Assembly (NCBI GenBank): GCA_017413145.1 | Contig: JAFPUX010000290.1 | Span: forward strand, 1-5,662 | Length of the DNA: 5,662 nucleotides | Reading direction: 5' to 3' | Source of the DNA: Kiritimatiellia bacterium | Lineage (GTDB): Bacteria; Verrucomicrobiota; Kiritimatiellia; RFP12; UBA3636 | Shown: one piece after another, positions 5,160 through 5,662 of the stretch | Numbering within the stretch: position 1 is the first letter of the stretch | Layout: each line of letters begins with the position of its first letter | Notes under the pieces: generated by a model | Told to the model about the DNA's origin: nothing | The model's input: only the letters and a program-made list of their open reading frames with translations | The model's database searches: none | Position numbers and translations under genes: made by a program

Positions 5160-5662
5160 TTGGATCGGTCGGCCTTTCCCGGGGTTTCGAAATTCTTGCG
5201 GAAGGTGAGGACGTTGCAACCGTGGACGTGGCGGTAGGAGAGCCCGTCCATCGTCTTGCGCAGCAACAGCACGCCGAGGCCGCCGATCGGGCGGTCGTCC
5301 GCGCCGAGCGTGAGGTCCGGCGGCGGGATGCGGAGCGGGTCGAAGGGCTTGCCGTCGTCGGAAACGGAGACCGCCGCGCCGCGCGGGTCGCGCGGGAAGC
5401 GCACCGTGATCGCGACGCCGGACGCGCCCGAGCAGCGCACGACGTTGGAGAGGACTTCGTCGAGCGCGACGAGGAGCCGCGCCTTGTCCTTCGGCGGGCA
5501 GCCGGCTTCGTCGAGCGCCTCTTCGAGGAACGCGGTGGCCGCGGCGGGCGCGGCGGCGTCGCAGGGGAAGGTCCTCATCTTGCGCTCGGCCGCGCCCCGG
5601 TACTGCACCGCGAGGACCGTGAGGTCGTCCGCGCGCGGGGCGCCGGCGGCGAACGCGGCGAC
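5156..5662 (-). CDS. SpoIIE-type PP2C phosphatase / RsbW-like HATPase fusion, C-terminal part only (cut by window edge)
   Basis: The visible 168 residues are the end of a longer protein, because the frame stays open to the window edge. Residues 1-22 (including FAAGAPRADDLTVLAV) look like the last strand of a SpoIIE/RsbU PP2C phosphatase domain, with the paired Asp (12-13) that bind metal in that family. Residues 30-158 are an HATPase_c_2 (RsbW/SpoIIAB-like) domain: N box ALDEVLSNV (66-74, with E69 and N73), G1 box DDGKPFDP (102-109), and a glycine-rich lid RPIGGLGVLLLRK (124-136). Such fusions occur in partner-switching systems, where the HATPase phosphorylates an STAS antagonist or binds a target and the phosphatase reverses it. 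The GTG at 5608 and the ATG at 5578 are in frame but are unlikely starts, since they would discard the phosphatase end. The stop overlaps the next start (ATGA), so the two genes are probably translationally coupled. The link to T3SS control is inferred from context. Confidence 0.85.
   Translation of the reverse strand, partial: VAAFAAGAPRADDLTVLAVQYRGAAERKMRTFPCDAAAPAAATAFLEEALDEAGCPPKDKARLLVALDEVLSNVVRCSGASGVAITVRFPRDPRGAAVSVSDDGKPFDPLRIPPPDLTLGADDRPIGGLGVLLLRKTMDGLSYRHVHGCNVLTFRKNFETPGKADRSK

Noticed and set aside
5160..5219. Longer start of the LcrG-like gene at 5219
   Set aside because: The extra 20 residues lie inside the HATPase gene. The ATGA overlap at 5156-5159 is a typical coupled start, and the LcrG-like similarity begins after it.

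Overview
The window is a compact, high-GC bacterial locus read entirely on the minus strand. Transcription runs from the right edge (5662) to the left edge (1). I read it as the translocon operon of a type III secretion system (T3SS). Gene order in the direction of transcription is: the end of a SpoIIE-type phosphatase/HATPase regulator (cut by the window edge), a small LcrG-like protein, a coiled-coil protein in the position of the LcrV needle-tip protein, an LcrH/SycD-class TPR chaperone, a YopB/SipB-like major translocator, and a long YopD/SipC-like minor translocator. This matches the Yersinia order lcrG-lcrV-lcrH-yopB-yopD. The chaperone is recognised with near certainty from its own sequence, the two translocators strongly, the LcrG-like gene moderately, and the tip protein mainly from its position.

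How the genes would work together: the chaperone holds the two hydrophobic translocators soluble in the cytoplasm. The LcrG-like and tip-like proteins would gate secretion and cap the needle. YopB- and YopD-like proteins would then form the pore in a host membrane. The regulator fuses a PP2C-type phosphatase C-terminus to an RsbW-like HATPase domain and overlaps the LcrG-like gene by an ATGA junction. This suggests that partner switching is tied to secretion, as known for the Btr proteins of Bordetella. Needle, basal body and ATPase genes are not in the window.

The most unusual part is the intergenic DNA. All four non-overlapping gaps hold degenerate tandem arrays with an 8-base period (plus-strand consensus TTNGGTGG, so CCACCNAA in the mRNA), ending 7 to 17 bases before the next start codon. 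In three of the four gaps the array is preceded on the coding strand by a conserved block, AACC-N13/14-CGTGTA-N3-AGGKC, which resembles an ECF-type promoter. The fourth gap instead carries a second, inverted octamer array that runs into the stop codon of the upstream gene and can pair with the main array just upstream of the chaperone start.

Organism: high GC, T3SS genes of divergent sequence, few strong Shine-Dalgarno sites and dispersed octamer repeats fit a member of the Planctomycetes-Verrucomicrobia-Chlamydiae group (for example Kiritimatiellota, Lentisphaerota or Verrucomicrobiota) better than a classical proteobacterial pathogen. This is an inference of low to moderate confidence. No plus-strand gene is convincing.
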